From contig JAWXTX010000003.1 of NCBI GenBank assembly GCA_044433165.1, positions 1 through 62,309 of the forward strand: a stretch of DNA of 62,309 nucleotides. The letters run 5' to 3'. Below the pieces are notes generated by a model, which made no database searches, was not told the origin of the DNA, and saw nothing but the letters and a program-made list of their open reading frames with translations. Source of the stretch: Ferrimonas sp044433165 (lineage in GTDB: Bacteria; Pseudomonadota; Gammaproteobacteria; Enterobacterales; Shewanellaceae). The translations under genes and the position numbers were made by a program. Of the stretch, positions 8,766 through 18,590 are shown piece after piece. How positions within the stretch are numbered: position 1 is the first letter of the stretch; every line of letters starts with the position of its first letter.

Positions 8766-11225
8766 ATGAAGGTTATGAAATTTGGCGGTTCATCATTAGC
8801 TGATAGCGCCAAGCTGCAAGCAGTAGCCTCGTTACTGCACACTGAAGTACAGCAGTGTCCCTTAATGGTGGTGGTGTCTGCGCCTGGTGGTGTTACTAAT
8901 TTATTGGAGCTGGCCGCTCAAGAAGCCACACAAGGATTGGCTCAGCCACCCGCATTGGCGCAATTAAGTGCGCGCATTGATGCCATGGTTGCTGAGTTGG
9001 CCTCTGTATTATCAGAGCCTGATGCTTTGCAGCAGCAATGGCAATGTGAACAACTCGAATTACAACGATTATTGCAAGGCATTGCACTGTTACGTCGCTG
9101 CCCAGATGAGGTGATGGCGCAATTGTTGGTTGTGGGTGAGCGTTTATCAGTAGCAATGCTACACCCGTTATTACAACAACGCACAGGCCAAGGCGTAGGG
9201 CAATTAGATCCCCGTCAATGTTTTGTGGCGCATGGTCCTGTGCTGGCGGCCGAGGTGGCGATTGAGCCAAGCCGTGAACGGTTGAGTAAATTCGAATTAG
9301 CCAAAGAGCGGATCTGGCTGATGCCGGGTTTTACGGCGGCCAATGTGGCTGGTGAAACCGTGACTTTAGGTCGCAATGGTTCGGATTATTCTGCGGCGGT
9401 GCTGGCCGCGTGTTTGCATGCCCAATGCTGTGAAATTTGGACCGATGTTGATGGCGTTTATAATTTAGATCCGCGCTTAATCGATGACGCTCAACTGGTG
9501 CCGAGTTTAAGCTACGAAGAAGCCATGGAGCTCTCTTATTTTGGCGCCTCGGTGCTGCACCCTCGTACCATTGCCCCCATCGCGCAACATCAGATCCCCT
9601 GTGTTATCCGTAATACACTGAACCCACAAGCGGAGGGTACTGTAATCCACGCTCGTACTGCACCATCAAATTCACTGGTCAAAGCCGTAAGCCAATTACA
9701 ACAGCAGTGGATGTTCTCGGTTTCAGGCCCAGGCATGAAAGGCATGGTGGGAATGGCAAGTCGGGTGTTTGCGGCCATGGCACAAGCGCAGATCTCAGTG
9801 ACGTTAATTACCCAAAGCTCGTCGGAATATTCCATCTCATTTTGTGTGGATGCCGCGGTGGGCGAACGGGCGCTGAAAGCGTTACAGCACACCTTTGAAC
9901 TGGAACTAAAACAGCAATTGCTTGATTGCATCGATGTGCAGAAGGATCTGGCCATTATTACCCTAGTGGGGGATGGCATGAAAACCCGCAAAGGGGTCGC
10001 CGCGCAATTTTTTAAAGCGCTTTCCCAAGCCAGCGCCTCGGTTTTAGCCATTGCGCAAGGCAGCTCGGAACGGGCTATCTCCGCGGTAATTTTACAAGAG
10101 CAAGCGAATGCAGCACTGCGTTTATGCCATGAAAACTTTTTTGTGCGGCGTCAATCTATCGATGTGGTTGTGGTGGGAGCCGGTAACGTTGGCCAAGAAT
10201 TAATTGCCCAGATCACCCAGCAGCAACCGCATTTGCAAGCGCACAATATTGCCCTTCGCCTATGCGGAGTAACCACCTCTAAAAAGATGGTGTTAGATCC
10301 TCAAGGGTTGTCTTTTGTGCATTGGCAAGACCAATTGGCGGACGGCGAACCACTGGATATGGAGAAATTAATCGAGTTGGCTCATACGGGCCATTTGCGT
10401 AATCCCGTGTTTGTGGATTGCACTGCCTCAGAAGCGGTCGCAACCCATTATTTAGCCGCATTAGCGAATGGTTGGCATGTGGTGACCCCCAATAAAAAAG
10501 CCAATACCGGCTCGATGGATCTGTATCGAGAATTGCGCCAAGTTGCCCGTGAACAAAAACGGCAATTCTTATATGAAGCAAACGTAGGCGCGGGTTTACC
10601 GGTTATTGATAACCTGCAAGGGTTATTGCGCGCAGGCGATCAACTGTTAGAGTTTTCAGGCATTTTGTCGGGCAGCTTGTCGTACATTTTTGGTTTGTTG
10701 GAAGAGGGCATGACGCTGTCGCAAGCCACGTCATTAGCCCGAGACAAAGGCTTTACTGAGCCCGATCCTCGCGACGATTTATCCGGCATGGATGTGGCTC
10801 GTAAAGTGCTTATTCTTGCGCGCGAAGCGGGCATGGAATTGGAGCTGGATGAGCTAACTATCGACAGCGTATTGCCGCCTGAGTTTGATGCCAGTGGGGA
10901 TGTGGAAACCTTTATGCAGCGCTTGCCCGAAGCCGATAAAGCGGTTGCGGCACGAATTGAAGCGGCGCAAGCAGAAGGCAAGGTGCTGCGTTACGTTGGC
11001 GCCATTAATGCCGCTGGCCAGTGCCGCATCGAAGTGCAAGCGGTGGCCGCAAACCACCCACTGTATGCCATTAAAGGCGGCGAAAATGCCTTGGCGTTTT
11101 ATAGCCGCTACTACAACCCGCTGCCCTTTGTGCTGCGTGGCTATGGTGCCGGTGGTGCGGTTACTGCGGCCGGTGTTTTTGCTGACATATTGCGTACTCA
11201 AGCATGGCAGCGGGAGGATTACTGA
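8766..11225 (+). CDS. thrA: Bifunctional aspartokinase I / homoserine dehydrogenase I
   Basis: Fused enzyme catalysing the first and third steps of threonine and methionine synthesis; threonine-inhibited in the family. The aspartokinase domain starts with KFGGSS, and the catalytic loop TLGRNGSDYSA follows. Central ACT regulatory repeats span about 310-460. The homoserine dehydrogenase begins with the NAD(P) Rossmann motif VVVGAGNVG near residue 467, and contains TPNKKAN and GGAVTAAGVFAD towards the end. The ATG at 8766 with GGGAGA upstream gives 819 residues, matching E. coli ThrA (820); an upstream in-frame ATG would begin inside the attenuator. The stop overlaps the thrB start (ATGA-type, 1 bp). 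Confidence 0.96.
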   Translation: MKVMKFGGSSLADSAKLQAVASLLHTEVQQCPLMVVVSAPGGVTNLLELAAQEATQGLAQPPALAQLSARIDAMVAELASVLSEPDALQQQWQCEQLELQRLLQGIALLRRCPDEVMAQLLVVGERLSVAMLHPLLQQRTGQGVGQLDPRQCFVAHGPVLAAEVAIEPSRERLSKFELAKERIWLMPGFTAANVAGETVTLGRNGSDYSAAVLAACLHAQCCEIWTDVDGVYNLDPRLIDDAQLVPSLSYEEAMELSYFGASVLHPRTIAPIAQHQIPCVIRNTLNPQAEGTVIHARTAPSNSLVKAVSQLQQQWMFSVSGPGMKGMVGMASRVFAAMAQAQISVTLITQSSSEYSISFCVDAAVGERALKALQHTFELELKQQLLDCIDVQKDLAIITLVGDGMKTRKGVAAQFFKALSQASASVLAIAQGSSERAISAVILQEQANAALRLCHENFFVRRQSIDVVVVGAGNVGQELIAQITQQQPHLQAHNIALRLCGVTTSKKMVLDPQGLSFVHWQDQLADGEPLDMEKLIELAHTGHLRNPVFVDCTASEAVATHYLAALANGWHVVTPNKKANTGSMDLYRELRQVAREQKRQFLYEANVGAGLPVIDNLQGLLRAGDQLLEFSGILSGSLSYIFGLLEEGMTLSQATSLARDKGFTEPDPRDDLSGMDVARKVLILAREAGMELELDELTIDSVLPPEFDASGDVETFMQRLPEADKAVAARIEAAQAEGKVLRYVGAINAAGQCRIEVQAVAANHPLYAIKGGENALAFYSRYYNPLPFVLRGYGAGGAVTAAGVFADILRTQAWQREDY

Positions 11226-12184
11226 TGAGCCACCATCAGCGACAAGTGTCCGCTTTTGCGCCCGCTTCGATGGGGAATTTAAGCGTCGGTTTTGACTTGC
11301 TTGGGGCTGCGCTGGCGCCCATTGATCCCTGTGCGCCTTTCGGTGACGTGGTTACCGTCACTGCTGGTGAAGGCATTCAATTAAGCTGCCGCGGCCGTTA
11401 TGCGTCGTTTTTGCCGGCCACCAATAATATTGTGGTGCGCTGCGCTGAGCATTTTATGGCGCAGTTTGCCCCGCAGTGCCAAGGGCTTACTTTAACGCTG
11501 GATAAAAACCTGCCGATAGGTTCTGGGCTTGGTAGCAGTGCCAGCTCGGTGGTGGCGGCTTTGGCGGCATTAAATCGCTACTTTGATGAGCCGTTAACGG
11601 CTGCTGAACTGCTGCAATTGATGGGCGAGTTGGAAGGGGAAATTTCCGGTTCAGTACATTTTGATAATGTGGCTCCCAGTTTTCTTGGTGGTCTGCAATT
11701 GATGCAGGCCAACGGCGCCCAAACGCTTCCTACGTTTGAAAATTGGTATTGGCTGGTGGCCTACCCTGGAAGCACGTTATCGACCGCAGCCATGCGTGCG
11801 CTGTTGCCCGCACAGGTTGATTTGAGTACCACCATTACGTTTGGTCAGCACTTAGCGACCTTTGTTGCCGCCAGTTTTCGACAGGATGAAGCCACCGCTC
11901 TTACTGCATTAACGGACGTATTGGCCGAGCCTTACCGCGCCGATCACATCCCGAATTACCATGCTGCACGGCAGCATTTAAAGGCGCTGGGTTTTGATGC
12001 GGTTGGGATCTCAGGCTCCGGCCCCACGCTCTTTGCGGTGTGCCGAGATGAAGCCTGTGCGCGTCAAGGCCAAGCGTATTTAGAACAACAATATCTTACC
12101 AATCAATATGGGCTAGTGCGGATCTGCCGCTTGGCTTCGCAAGGCGTTATTTATGAGGAGAGCATCGCCAATGCAGTTAACTAA
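11225..12184 (+). CDS. thrB: Homoserine kinase
   Basis: GHMP-family kinase phosphorylating homoserine to O-phosphohomoserine. The ATP loop PIGSGLGSSASS lies near residues 97-108. The N-terminal FAPASMGNLSVGFDLLG and the C-terminal GISGSGPTLFA complete the GHMP motifs. The start chosen at 11225 overlaps the thrA stop by one base (TGATG), gives 319 residues, close to the usual 309-320, and implies translational coupling. Confidence 0.96.
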   Translation: MSHHQRQVSAFAPASMGNLSVGFDLLGAALAPIDPCAPFGDVVTVTAGEGIQLSCRGRYASFLPATNNIVVRCAEHFMAQFAPQCQGLTLTLDKNLPIGSGLGSSASSVVAALAALNRYFDEPLTAAELLQLMGELEGEISGSVHFDNVAPSFLGGLQLMQANGAQTLPTFENWYWLVAYPGSTLSTAAMRALLPAQVDLSTTITFGQHLATFVAASFRQDEATALTALTDVLAEPYRADHIPNYHAARQHLKALGFDAVGISGSGPTLFAVCRDEACARQGQAYLEQQYLTNQYGLVRICRLASQGVIYEESIANAVN

Positions 12185-13454
12185 TTTAAGCGTTGCAACC
12201 GAGCAGCTTAATTTTGCCGAAGCCGTACTGCAGGGATTAGGGCAGCAGCAAGGGTTGTTTTTCCCCGATACCTTGCCACAGCTTGATATGAACAGCTTGT
12301 GGTCACTTTCATTTGTTGCTCGAAGCCAACGGATCTTAGGGGCGTTACTAGCGGATGAGTTAGGGCAGCCGTTAGTGGATGAGTTGGTGGCTAAGGCATT
12401 CCATTTTCCAGTGGTATTAGCGCCAGCAAGCAGCACACAGTATTGCTTAGAGCTATTCCATGGCCCGACGTTGGCCTTTAAAGATTTTGGTGCCCGCTTT
12501 TTAGCACAGTGTTTGAATGCCTTTGCCGGTGAAAAACCACTGACGATTTTAACTGCCACCAGTGGTGATACTGGGGCGGCCGTGGCCGATGCCTTTTACG
12601 GGTTAGATAATATTAACGTGGTGGTGCTGTACCCCGAAGGTGGGATCAGCGACTTGCAAGAAAAGATGTTTAGCACGCTCGGTGGCAACATTCGTACGGT
12701 GGCGGTTGCAGGCAGTTTTGATGATTGCCAAGCACTGGTAAAACAGGCTTTTAGTGATCCGGAATTAAAAGCCGAATTGGGGTTAACTTCAGCCAATTCC
12801 ATTAATATCGCCCGTTTATTGGCGCAGATCTGCTATTACTTTGAAGCATTGGCGCAGCTGCCCGCAGCGCAGCGCAGCCAAGCGGTGATTGCGGTACCTT
12901 CGGGCAACTTTGGTAATTTAACCGCGGGCTTGATGGCCAAAGCAATGGGGGCGCCGATTAAGCGTTTTGTTGCTGCCACCAACGCCAACGATACCGTACC
13001 TCGTTATTTGGCTAACGGTGAATGGGCCCCAGCTGCGGTGCATCATACCTTGTCGAACGCCATGGATGTGACCAGCCCTAACAATTGGCCGCGGGTCGAA
13101 GCGTTGTGCCAGTGCCAAGGCTGGCCTTTAAGTCAGTTGACGGCAATGGCCATTGATGAAGCGACAACCGCGGCTCAGATGCAGGTGTTACACCAAGCTG
13201 GATATCGCAGCGAACCGCATGCGGCCGTTGCCAGTGCAGCACTAAGCCAAAGCTTGCAGTGCGATGAAATTGGGATCTTTTTAGGAACGGCCCATCCGGC
13301 CAAATTTAAAGAAGCGGTGGAAGCCATTTTAGATGAACCGGTTGCCTTGCCAGAAGCGTTAGCTGCCGTGGTCGACAAACCCATTTTGAGCCAGCGTTTA
13401 GCGGCCGATTTTGGGGCCTTTCGTCAATACTTGCAGGCGCAATTATCGGCTTAA
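12171..13454 (+). CDS. threonine synthase thrC: Threonine synthase
   Basis: PLP enzyme converting O-phosphohomoserine to threonine, the last step of the thr operon. The PLP lysine is K104 in GPTLAFKDFGARF. The phosphate-binding TATSGDTGAAVADAF and VPSGNFGNLTAGL follow. The ATG at 12171 lies inside the end of thrB (14-bp overlap) and follows a GAGGAG ribosome site at 12154-12159, giving 427 residues (E. coli 428). An in-frame ATG six codons earlier would include that site and is less likely. Confidence 0.95.
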   Translation: MQLTNLSVATEQLNFAEAVLQGLGQQQGLFFPDTLPQLDMNSLWSLSFVARSQRILGALLADELGQPLVDELVAKAFHFPVVLAPASSTQYCLELFHGPTLAFKDFGARFLAQCLNAFAGEKPLTILTATSGDTGAAVADAFYGLDNINVVVLYPEGGISDLQEKMFSTLGGNIRTVAVAGSFDDCQALVKQAFSDPELKAELGLTSANSINIARLLAQICYYFEALAQLPAAQRSQAVIAVPSGNFGNLTAGLMAKAMGAPIKRFVAATNANDTVPRYLANGEWAPAAVHHTLSNAMDVTSPNNWPRVEALCQCQGWPLSQLTAMAIDEATTAAQMQVLHQAGYRSEPHAAVASAALSQSLQCDEIGIFLGTAHPAKFKEAVEAILDEPVALPEALAAVVDKPILSQRLAADFGAFRQYLQAQLSA

Positions 13455-13494
13455 CTGTTGAACTCAACCGCTGACAAAGCCGCGTTAATTACGC

Positions 13495-13524
13495 AAAAAA
13501 GCCCGAGCGTTTGCGCTCGGGCTT
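13495..13524. terminator. Terminator between thrC and menB
   Basis: The stem GCCCGAGCG/CGCTCGGGC has a 4-nt loop and six A on its left, which read as T on the minus strand. It is strong for menB and, with a weaker T-rich tail, may also end the thr operon. Confidence 0.8.
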
Positions 13525-13572
13525 GTTGATGGCCACCACCACATTAGTGGCACTTGTTGGCTTCGGGCTGGC

Positions 13573-14472
13573 TTAGTAATGCCATGGGAAGGCGGAGAAG
13601 TCTTGATCGCGTTTTTCTAAAAACGCATCACGCCCTTCTTGCGCTTCGGCCGTGCCATAAGCCAAACGCGTGGCTTCGCCAGCAAACAGTTGCTGTCCCA
13701 CTAAACCGTCATCGGGTAAGTTAAAGCCGTATTTCAGCATGCGCATGGCGGTTGGCGATTTGCTGTTGATCTCTTTTGCCCAGCGCAGTGCTTCGGTCTC
13801 TAATTCGGCATGGTTTACCACTTTATTCACCATCCCCATATCAAACGCTTCTTGAGCCGAATAATCAAAACCACAGAAGAAGATCTCACGCGCTCTTTTT
13901 TGGCCGATCATTTTGGCTAAATAGGCGCTGCCATAACCGGAGTCGAAAGAAGCCACATCGGGATCGGTCTGTTTAAATACGGCATGCTCTTTAGAGGCCA
14001 AGGTGAGATCGCACACCACATGCAGGCTATGGCCGCCTCCTACCGCCCAACCTGGGACAACCGCGATCACCACTTTGGGCATAAAACGAATTAAGCGCTG
14101 CACTTCTAATATATGCAGGCGCCCCATGCGAGCCACGTCCGCTTGTCCTGCTTGCCCTTCATATTTGTAACCGTCTTTGCCGCGAATGCGTTGATCACCA
14201 CCGGAAGAAAATGACCATTGGCCTTTGTGAGATGGGCCATTGCCTGTTAATAGCACGCACCCTACATCAGACCACTGACGAGCATGATCCAAGGCGGTAT
14301 AGAGTTCATCGACGGTTTTAGGCCGAAAAGCGTTTAAACAGTCAGGACGATTAAAGGCAATGCGCACGGTGCCTTGATCTTTGGCGCGATGGTAGCTGAT
14401 GTCTTCAAAATTAAAACCAGCCACTTCTTCCCACAGCTCGGCATTAAAAGGGTTCGCAACGGACTCAGTCAT
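13573..14472 (-). CDS. menB: 1,4-dihydroxy-2-naphthoyl-CoA synthase, type II
   Basis: Crotonase-fold enzyme closing the second ring of menaquinone. NAFRPKTVDEL (47-57), the oxyanion loop SSGGDQRIRG (89-98) and VGGGHSLHVVCDL (144-156) are MenB motifs. At FKQTDPDVASFDSGYGSAYL the residue after QT is Asp (D170). Type I enzymes such as E. coli MenB have Gly there and need bicarbonate; type II enzymes such as that of Mycobacterium tuberculosis use the Asp. The length (299) and the C-terminal GLVGQQLFAGEATRLAY also match the type II pattern. No other men gene lies nearby. Confidence 0.9.
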   Translation of the reverse strand: MTESVANPFNAELWEEVAGFNFEDISYHRAKDQGTVRIAFNRPDCLNAFRPKTVDELYTALDHARQWSDVGCVLLTGNGPSHKGQWSFSSGGDQRIRGKDGYKYEGQAGQADVARMGRLHILEVQRLIRFMPKVVIAVVPGWAVGGGHSLHVVCDLTLASKEHAVFKQTDPDVASFDSGYGSAYLAKMIGQKRAREIFFCGFDYSAQEAFDMGMVNKVVNHAELETEALRWAKEINSKSPTAMRMLKYGFNLPDDGLVGQQLFAGEATRLAYGTAEAQEGRDAFLEKRDQDFSAFPWHY

Positions 14473-14740
14473 GAGGAGTTTCCACAGAAAAATAACGTAG
14501 CCAAAGGCTAGGGAGAGTGCTGGCCTCGGTCAACTTTATTTGGATTCATTTATCTGTTTTTAAGCGATTTAATCGGTTTCTCTTGGAATATTTAGTGCAT
14601 TTATGGCGCTTTCATGCGGAAACAGACAGTGGTTTGATGGTTAGGGTGGCGGGCTTACATCTGCTGCACCGAAAGCACCATTATTTGCGCAAGGCTAACT
14701 AAACTAAAAAGGCACGGTTTAGCATTTACTTGGAGCGATT

Positions 14741-14950
14741 ATGCCGAGTCACATTTATGAAAAGTTGGAATTAACCGGATCATCCACATTAAGCAGCGAC
14801 GATGCGATTAATAACGCCATCGCTAGCGCAGCGCAAACCCACAAAAATTTGCGCTGGTTTGAGGTAATAGAGAGCCGCGGTGACATCGACAACAACAAAG
14901 TGTCTCACTGGCAGGTCACCATTAAAGTTGGCATCACGCGCGACCATTGA
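14741..14950 (+). CDS. Dodecin family flavin-binding protein
   Basis: A small protein of 69 residues of the dodecin family, which forms hollow dodecamers that store or buffer flavins. The family pattern is clear: YEKLELTGSS near the N-terminus, DDAINNAIASAAQTHKNLRW with the flavin-stacking Trp, FEVIESRGDI, and a last strand HWQVTIKVG. A GGAG ribosome site precedes the ATG. It is a single gene; the ~270 bp upstream to menB holds no convincing gene, only its likely promoter and that of menB. Confidence 0.88.
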   Translation: MPSHIYEKLELTGSSTLSSDDAINNAIASAAQTHKNLRWFEVIESRGDIDNNKVSHWQVTIKVGITRDH

Positions 14951-14998
14951 TAAGACACTAGCCAGAAGAGAGCAGCGTTTGGCGCTGCTCACGCTCAT

Positions 14999-16135
14999 TT
15001 AGGCGTCGCGAGGCAATCCTTTGCGGATGATCCGCACCAACCGTTGTTGTTGGCGATTTTCAGTGCGCTCAGGCTGCTGCAAACGCGCTAAGGCCCAGTG
15101 AATGTGTTCATCCACCATTGCATCCACTCGACCTAATCCTGCTTGTAATGCGCGGTTCACCGCCACTGTTGCGTTGCCATTACCAAGTGCGACCGCTAGG
15201 TTGCGTTGCCAGCGTCGGTAGCCAATTCGGCGTATGGCAGAGCCTTCGGTTTTTTGCAAGAACTCATCTTCGCTCCAGCCCCAGAGCGTGAGTAAACTTG
15301 GCTGCGTTAAGTTTGGCTTAAGGTGGAAATCCGTTTCTGTCGTAATGGGCGCTTGACGATTATAAGGGCAGACTAACTGGCAATCATCGCAGCCATAAAT
15401 GCGGTTACCTAACGCGGGGCGCAGCGCTTCGGGGATCGACTCATCCGACTCTATCGTTAAATAGCTAATGCAGCGGCGGCTATCAACCACGTAGGGCGCA
15501 ACGATTGCGGCGGTAGGACAAATGGTTAAACAGGCACTGCAGCTACCGCAATGGGCTTGAGTTGCAGATGTGGTAGGCAACGGCAGATTGACCAGTAATT
15601 CCCCTAAAAAGAACCAGCTACCAGCTTGAGCGTTAATCAGTAATGAATGCTTGCCGATCCACCCTAACCCAGCGTTGCGTGCCAATGGCCGTTCTAGAAT
15701 CGGGGCGGAATCAACAAATGGCCGAAAGTTTCCATCTATGGACTCTGGCAGTTGCTGTTGCAGCCACTCCCCCAATTTTTTTAAGCGATTACGCATGAGT
15801 TTATGGTAATCACGGCCGCCGGCATAACGGCTGATGTAAGCCACCTCGGGGTTGGTTAAGGTTTGGGCAAATTGAGCATCGGGTGGCAAATAATCCAGCG
15901 CGACGGTGATCACCCGTAATGTACCGGGGTGCAACTGCTCGGGATGACAGCGTAAATCACCGTGGCGTGCCATGTAATCCATATCACCGTGATATTGCTG
16001 GGCGAGCCATTGTTGCAGGTGTGGCCACTGATCGGTTAAGTCGATGTCGGCGATCCCAAGATCGCGAAATCCCATCTGCTGCGCTTGTAACACCAAACGG
16101 TTGGCCAGTTCGGCCCAATCAAAAGTATCGTTCAT
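14999..16135 (-). CDS. queG: Epoxyqueuosine reductase
   Basis: Cobalamin- and Fe-S-dependent enzyme reducing epoxyqueuosine to queuosine in tRNA, the last step of queuosine synthesis. The N-terminal domain holds the QueG family DYLPPDA and the GLGWIGKHSLLI stretch. Two ferredoxin-like clusters follow, CGSCSACLTICPTAAI and CDDCQLVCPYN, as in tetrahedral pairs of [4Fe-4S]. A C-terminal HEAT-like repeat completes the protein. 378 residues is full length. The diguanylate cyclase gene lies 121 bp upstream on the same strand. Confidence 0.95.
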   Translation of the reverse strand: MNDTFDWAELANRLVLQAQQMGFRDLGIADIDLTDQWPHLQQWLAQQYHGDMDYMARHGDLRCHPEQLHPGTLRVITVALDYLPPDAQFAQTLTNPEVAYISRYAGGRDYHKLMRNRLKKLGEWLQQQLPESIDGNFRPFVDSAPILERPLARNAGLGWIGKHSLLINAQAGSWFFLGELLVNLPLPTTSATQAHCGSCSACLTICPTAAIVAPYVVDSRRCISYLTIESDESIPEALRPALGNRIYGCDDCQLVCPYNRQAPITTETDFHLKPNLTQPSLLTLWGWSEDEFLQKTEGSAIRRIGYRRWQRNLAVALGNGNATVAVNRALQAGLGRVDAMVDEHIHWALARLQQPERTENRQQQRLVRIIRKGLPRDA

Positions 16136-16256
16136 GCGCTAAGGGTAACAACGCGGCTTGGCTTTGCGAAGGGGCAGGGCAATAAATCCCTTGGCTTGCA
16201 GGGTAAAGTGAGCGCTTATGTCAAGGGCGCAGCAATAAATTCAAAATATGGCTCCA

Positions 16257-17774
16257 TTAACTGGCAACTTGCATGTTGTTATCGGGATCCGTTGTCGTGC
16301 TTTCTGATACGAACCCCACTTGATTGCGACCATTGCCTTTGGCTTGATATAAGCCGGCATCTGCTTGCGCATAGAGTGTGTCAATGGGCTGTTGGTGTTG
16401 ATGAATACCACTGGCAACCCCAGCACTGATGGTGACACTTAAGGTTTGTTTTTCAATGTGTATAGGGCTTTTATTTACATTCTGAATTAATTGTTGGGCG
16501 ACATGTTGAGCGCCTTTTAAATCGGTTTGCGGTAACAACACCACAAATTCTTCGCCGCCCACCCGACATAATGCATCACCAGGGCGATGCAGCGTGAAAT
16601 AGAGGCGTTTGGCCACTTCTTGTAACACTTTGTCCCCAGCGGTATGGCCATATTTATCGTTAATTCGCTTAAAAAAGTCGATGTCCAGTAGGATCACACT
16701 AATGGGGGCTTGTTCACGGGCGCTGCGCGCCAATTCAGAGGCGTATTGTTGATCGAAAAACAACCGGTTTCGTAAACCCGTTAAAGGATCGATGGCCGTT
16801 TTTTCACGCAGCAGGCGGTTTTGATCTTGGAGTTGTTGTAAGTCTTGGTGCAGCTGTTGAAAGTGTTGTTGTAGCGCTTGAGGAGAGGGGCGAGTGCTTT
16901 GGAGGGGCTGGTGGCGTAGGCGTATGCCGTGAATTAACCAGCTTGTTTGCCATAACCCAATAACCAGAAAATCACACCAAAATGGCAAGCTGCCGCGGAC
17001 AGGTAACAGCGTGGCATACAATAACAGCGCCAACCATGCCAATGCTTGTTGCCACTGCCGTGGCCAATAACAAAGCAATTGGTAAATAACCAGAGAGCAG
17101 AGGGCGCCAATAGCCAACCAATTGCCCCATAACGTGGTGCTAATGAGCGCTCCACTAGCGGCAACGAGGGTGGCTTTTAGGGTACAGGCCAGAGTTGGCC
17201 GCCATAAGATGGCCAAAAATAAACTCGCGACTACGCTCCAGTAGGGCAGAAATGGGCACAGCAATAGCCCGGTTCCCCAAAGAGCCACTGCATAATGTTT
17301 GGGTTGTTGCCAGAGCACGTGGTGCCACAACGCCCATTGCAACCCCAGTAAAATGCCAAACATTAATAGCGAAACACTGACAGGGAGTGCGCTAACAAAA
17401 ACACGGGTTTGAGGATCTGTGAGGTAGCGTAACGTTTGCGGCCGAGCCAGCGCATTTAACTGCAATTGTTGTAGTGGCGTTTGCCAACTTGATGGCGGAA
17501 TGATTTGAGTTTGTTGGTGTAGATCTTGGTGTACCAATGTGGTGGGTGTTAGCGACCAAATATTCAGAGTTAATGACTCAAACGGGGCGATGTCTCGTTG
17601 TTGCCATTGCCCTGCCTGAAAAGTCGATTGTTGATCGGTGATCTGCAGTGCATATCGGTAACCATCTAAGCGCGCTAGATTATGTTGATCTATGTGTGCT
17701 AATGCCAAGATCCAGAGCACCGCCAGAGTCGTTGCAATAAAAGCGCTTATCCATCCTGTTCGGTTTGATTGCAT
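16257..17774 (-). CDS. Membrane-bound diguanylate cyclase (GGDEF domain)
   Basis: Makes cyclic di-GMP from two GTP. A first membrane helix (about 9-27) and a ~100-residue extracytoplasmic segment come first. Several further helices follow (about 131-285), then a Gln-rich coiled coil (about 298-324) and a GGDEF domain (about 326-490). DPLTGLRNR (329-337), the metal Asp in DIDFFKRIND (364-373), and the active-site GGEEF (406-410) are intact. RPGD at 397-400, five residues before GGEEF, is the canonical product-inhibition I-site, so feedback inhibition is expected. No EAL domain. The sensed signal is unknown. Confidence 0.9.
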   Translation of the reverse strand: MQSNRTGWISAFIATTLAVLWILALAHIDQHNLARLDGYRYALQITDQQSTFQAGQWQQRDIAPFESLTLNIWSLTPTTLVHQDLHQQTQIIPPSSWQTPLQQLQLNALARPQTLRYLTDPQTRVFVSALPVSVSLLMFGILLGLQWALWHHVLWQQPKHYAVALWGTGLLLCPFLPYWSVVASLFLAILWRPTLACTLKATLVAASGALISTTLWGNWLAIGALCSLVIYQLLCYWPRQWQQALAWLALLLYATLLPVRGSLPFWCDFLVIGLWQTSWLIHGIRLRHQPLQSTRPSPQALQQHFQQLHQDLQQLQDQNRLLREKTAIDPLTGLRNRLFFDQQYASELARSAREQAPISVILLDIDFFKRINDKYGHTAGDKVLQEVAKRLYFTLHRPGDALCRVGGEEFVVLLPQTDLKGAQHVAQQLIQNVNKSPIHIEKQTLSVTISAGVASGIHQHQQPIDTLYAQADAGLYQAKGNGRNQVGFVSESTTTDPDNNMQVAS

Positions 17775-17885
17775 TCTTGACTCACACTTTGTTGTTAACT
17801 TGTTTGATTTCGGTTAATTATTGTTGGTTGTCACTGGGAAGTTATTAGCTTAGATCACAGCTTGGAATAATGACGAGGAGATCTC

Positions 17886-18527
17886 ATGCAACCGGTTTTT
17901 TTTGCGTTGTTATCGCGGATGCAAAATGTACAGCGTTGGGGGAAGTCGAACCCAACGCGTACCGAAAATGTGGCAGAGCACAGCATGCAAGTAGCGTTAT
18001 TTGCTCACGCATTAGGGTTGATCCGTAATCGTATTTTTACCGAACAGCCGTCAGTTGATGCCAATCTCCTGGCGGTTTTAGCGCTCTTTCATGATGCGCC
18101 AGAAGTGTTAACCGAAGACGTAAATAGCGGCATTAAGTATGCTGATCCTCGCATGTTGAGCTTATGCCGAGAAATGGAAACTATCGCTACCGAATTGTTA
18201 GTAAAAACGGCACCTGAAGCATTGCAACCCGATTACCAACAATTATTACAGCCTCACGAAGCGGATTTACTTGGTGCCTTTGTTAAAGCCGCTGATCTTT
18301 TATCGGCTTATACCAAAGCGTTGGCGGAATTACGTACCGGTAATTTGGAGTTCTCTCAAACTGAACAAAAGGTATTGCAAGCGTTACAGCCTTATTGTCA
18401 GCGTATGCCAGAAGTCGCGTGGTTTATGGAAAATCTGACAGGATCATTTCATTTAACCATTGATGATCTTGTGGACATTGCATTCGCTGGAAAAACCACC
18501 GATGGAATGAAAAAAAGCGAAGTTTAG
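17886..18527 (+). CDS. yfbR: HD-domain 5'-deoxynucleotidase
   Basis: YfbR-type enzyme that dephosphorylates deoxyribonucleoside 5'-monophosphates. The HD metal ligands are visible: R and H in KSNPTRTENVAEHSMQVAL, HD in ALFHDAPEV, and a later D in KAADLLSAYTKA. The first residues MQPVFFALLSRMQ match YfbR. At 213 residues it is slightly longer than the E. coli protein (199). A GAGGAG ribosome site precedes the ATG. Confidence 0.9.
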   Translation: MQPVFFALLSRMQNVQRWGKSNPTRTENVAEHSMQVALFAHALGLIRNRIFTEQPSVDANLLAVLALFHDAPEVLTEDVNSGIKYADPRMLSLCREMETIATELLVKTAPEALQPDYQQLLQPHEADLLGAFVKAADLLSAYTKALAELRTGNLEFSQTEQKVLQALQPYCQRMPEVAWFMENLTGSFHLTIDDLVDIAFAGKTTDGMKKSEV

Positions 18528-18590
18528 CGATGACCTATTGCAGGAAATGTGCGATAAACGTTTTTATCGATTAGCACCAACACCTTTATT

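Noticed and set aside
14517..14702. 61-residue frame between menB and dodecin
   Set aside because: No ribosome site and no recognisable pattern; probably chance.
16196..16429. 77-residue plus-strand frame over the end of the diguanylate cyclase gene
   Set aside because: Antisense to a clear coding end and lacks a ribosome site.
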